6,426 bases of DNA from Deltaproteobacteria bacterium (GTDB lineage: Bacteria > Desulfobacterota > Desulfobacteria > Desulfobacterales > JAFDDL01). The stretch covers positions 1 through 6,426 of the forward strand of contig JAFDDL010000215.1 of the NCBI GenBank assembly GCA_019310865.1. The letters run 5' to 3'. This document shows, piece after piece, positions 5,648 to 6,426 of the stretch. Numbering within the stretch: the first letter of the stretch is position 1; each line of letters starts with the position of its first letter. The notes under the pieces were generated by a model, which made no database searches, was not told where the DNA came from, and was given only the letters and a program-made list of their open reading frames with translations. The position numbers and the translations under genes were made by a program.

Positions 5648-6426
5648 ATGGCCTACAAACCCAAGTACAACAAAAGCAACAAGCTCGGAAACGATGTTTA
5701 TCCGGACATCATGAACACAATGCTGGCGGAAGCTTCAGGCTGGTTGGACTCACACAAACTCGAAGAGGTCCCTGCCAGGATTAATGGACTTGTCGCGGCG
5801 TATGAAGATTGGCGCACCAAGGAATGTATCAACCTAATCGCGTCCGAGAACATATTAAGCCCGACGGCCAAGGCACTGTTCGGCACCGATTTTGCCTCCC
5901 GAACAGCCCAGGCCTACATCGGGGCCAGAATGTACAAGGGATACGACCTGCTGGATCCCATCGAAGCCCTCGTCATGCAAATGGCGAAAAAACTCTATGG
6001 GGCCAATTTTGTCGATCATCGCGCCACCAGCGGAGCAGCAGCAAATGCCATTGCCTTTAACGCGTTTACCAATGTCGGTGATGTCATCATGGCGGACACG
6101 GTTCCGGCCGGCGCTCATATCAGCTACCGGGAATATGGCATTGCCGGTTTCCATGGTTTGAAGGTCGTGGATATACCTTTCGATGAAAAAAACTACTCGG
6201 TGGACATGGCTGCTTTCAGGAATGTGGTCAAAGCGGTCCGGCCGAAACTGGTTGTCATCGGCGGCTCTGTGATCCTGTTTCCCTATCCCACAAAGGAAAT
6301 CAAGGCGATCTGTGATGAAGTCGGATCCCTCTTGATGTACGACACGGCCCATGTGATGGGTCTGGTGGGCCAGGGCGTATTTGAAGATCCGCTGGCGACC
6401 GGCGCCGATGTGATGTCCGGTTCCAC
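5648..6426 (+). CDS. glyA: Archaeal-type serine hydroxymethyltransferase homologue with altered active site, C-terminus cut
   Basis: The frame runs 259 full codons from ATG 5648 (AAGGAG at 5636-5641, 6-nt spacer) and is open at the right edge. Typical SHMT blocks are present: INLIASENILSP (61-72), TSGAAAN (127-133), GAHISY (155-160), YDTAHVMGLV (231-240) and ADVMSGST at the edge, just before the expected PLP lysine (H-K). GGSVILFPYP (205-214) and GLKVVDIPFDE (170-180) look like archaeal, H4MPT-using GlyA rather than E. coli GlyA. SHMT moves the serine C3 unit to a pterin with PLP. In the block usually read as RYAEG-P-G-R-Y-Y-G, this protein has RTAQAYIGARMYKG (85-98). The catalytic Glu (E. 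coli Glu57) is therefore Gln88 and the PLP-phosphate Tyr55 is Thr86, while Tyr96 (Tyr65) and His157 (His126) remain. An N-terminal extension of roughly 30 residues precedes the usual start. The reaction may be ordinary, H4MPT-linked, or a pterin-independent aldol cleavage. Confidence 0.85.
   Translation, partial: MAYKPKYNKSNKLGNDVYPDIMNTMLAEASGWLDSHKLEEVPARINGLVAAYEDWRTKECINLIASENILSPTAKALFGTDFASRTAQAYIGARMYKGYDLLDPIEALVMQMAKKLYGANFVDHRATSGAAANAIAFNAFTNVGDVIMADTVPAGAHISYREYGIAGFHGLKVVDIPFDEKNYSVDMAAFRNVVKAVRPKLVVIGGSVILFPYPTKEIKAICDEVGSLLMYDTAHVMGLVGQGVFEDPLATGADVMSGS

Noticed and set aside
5855..6352. Minus-strand 165-residue reading frame opposite the glyA-like gene
   Set aside because: It has an unnatural His/Gly/Asp-rich composition and no motif; the plus strand carries clear SHMT blocks in the same span.
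1..6426. CRISPR array, tRNA, rRNA, insertion sequence or attachment site
   Set aside because: I found no regularly spaced repeats, cloverleaf sequence, transposase frame or terminal repeats in the window.

Overview
The window reads as the chromosome of a bacterium that carries an archaeal-type tetrahydromethanopterin (H4MPT) system. It shows moderate GC content in its genes, AT-rich spacers, sigma70-type promoters with near-consensus TTGACA and TAAAAT boxes, and clear Shine-Dalgarno sites. An anaerobic, sulfate-reducer-like or related Desulfobacterota-type proteobacterium is my best guess. This is inference from gene content and style; no rRNA or other taxonomic marker is present.

Layout. 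(a) 1-531, minus: the N-terminal part of a MarC-family membrane protein, cut by the left edge, with its own promoter at 572-600 and a terminator-like hairpin at 553-587. (b) 685-5194, minus: a five-gene operon. In transcription order it encodes a DmrB/archaeoflavoprotein-type flavoprotein, beta-ribofuranosylaminobenzene 5'-phosphate (RFAP) synthase, a DUF6513 plus dihydropteroate-synthase-like protein, a CitG/MdcB-like protein, and a DUF447 FMN-barrel protein. (c) 5195-5647: a 453-nt AT-rich divergent control region. (d) 5648-6426, plus: an archaeal-type serine hydroxymethyltransferase (GlyA) homologue, cut by the right edge.

How the genes fit together. RFAP synthase makes the committed arylamine of methanopterin. 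The DHPS-like protein is the natural candidate to join it to the dihydropterin. The flavoprotein is the candidate for the last reduction, dihydromethanopterin to H4MPT. The CitG-like and DUF447 proteins belong to families that recur beside H4MPT genes in methanogens and H4MPT-using methylotrophs, but their steps are not established as far as I know. The divergent GlyA homologue would be the obvious C1 donor to such a pterin. However, it carries Gln where SHMTs have their catalytic Glu, and Thr where they have the phosphate-binding Tyr, so its reaction is open.

The divergent spacer is the most structured non-coding part. It holds two outward-facing promoters of identical geometry (TTGACA-17-TAAAAT). 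A perfect 19-nt palindrome sits inside the operon promoter, a second palindrome lies in the middle, and a plus-strand terminator stands just before the glyA promoter with no annotated gene in front of it. That last arrangement suggests a very short RNA or an attenuated second promoter.
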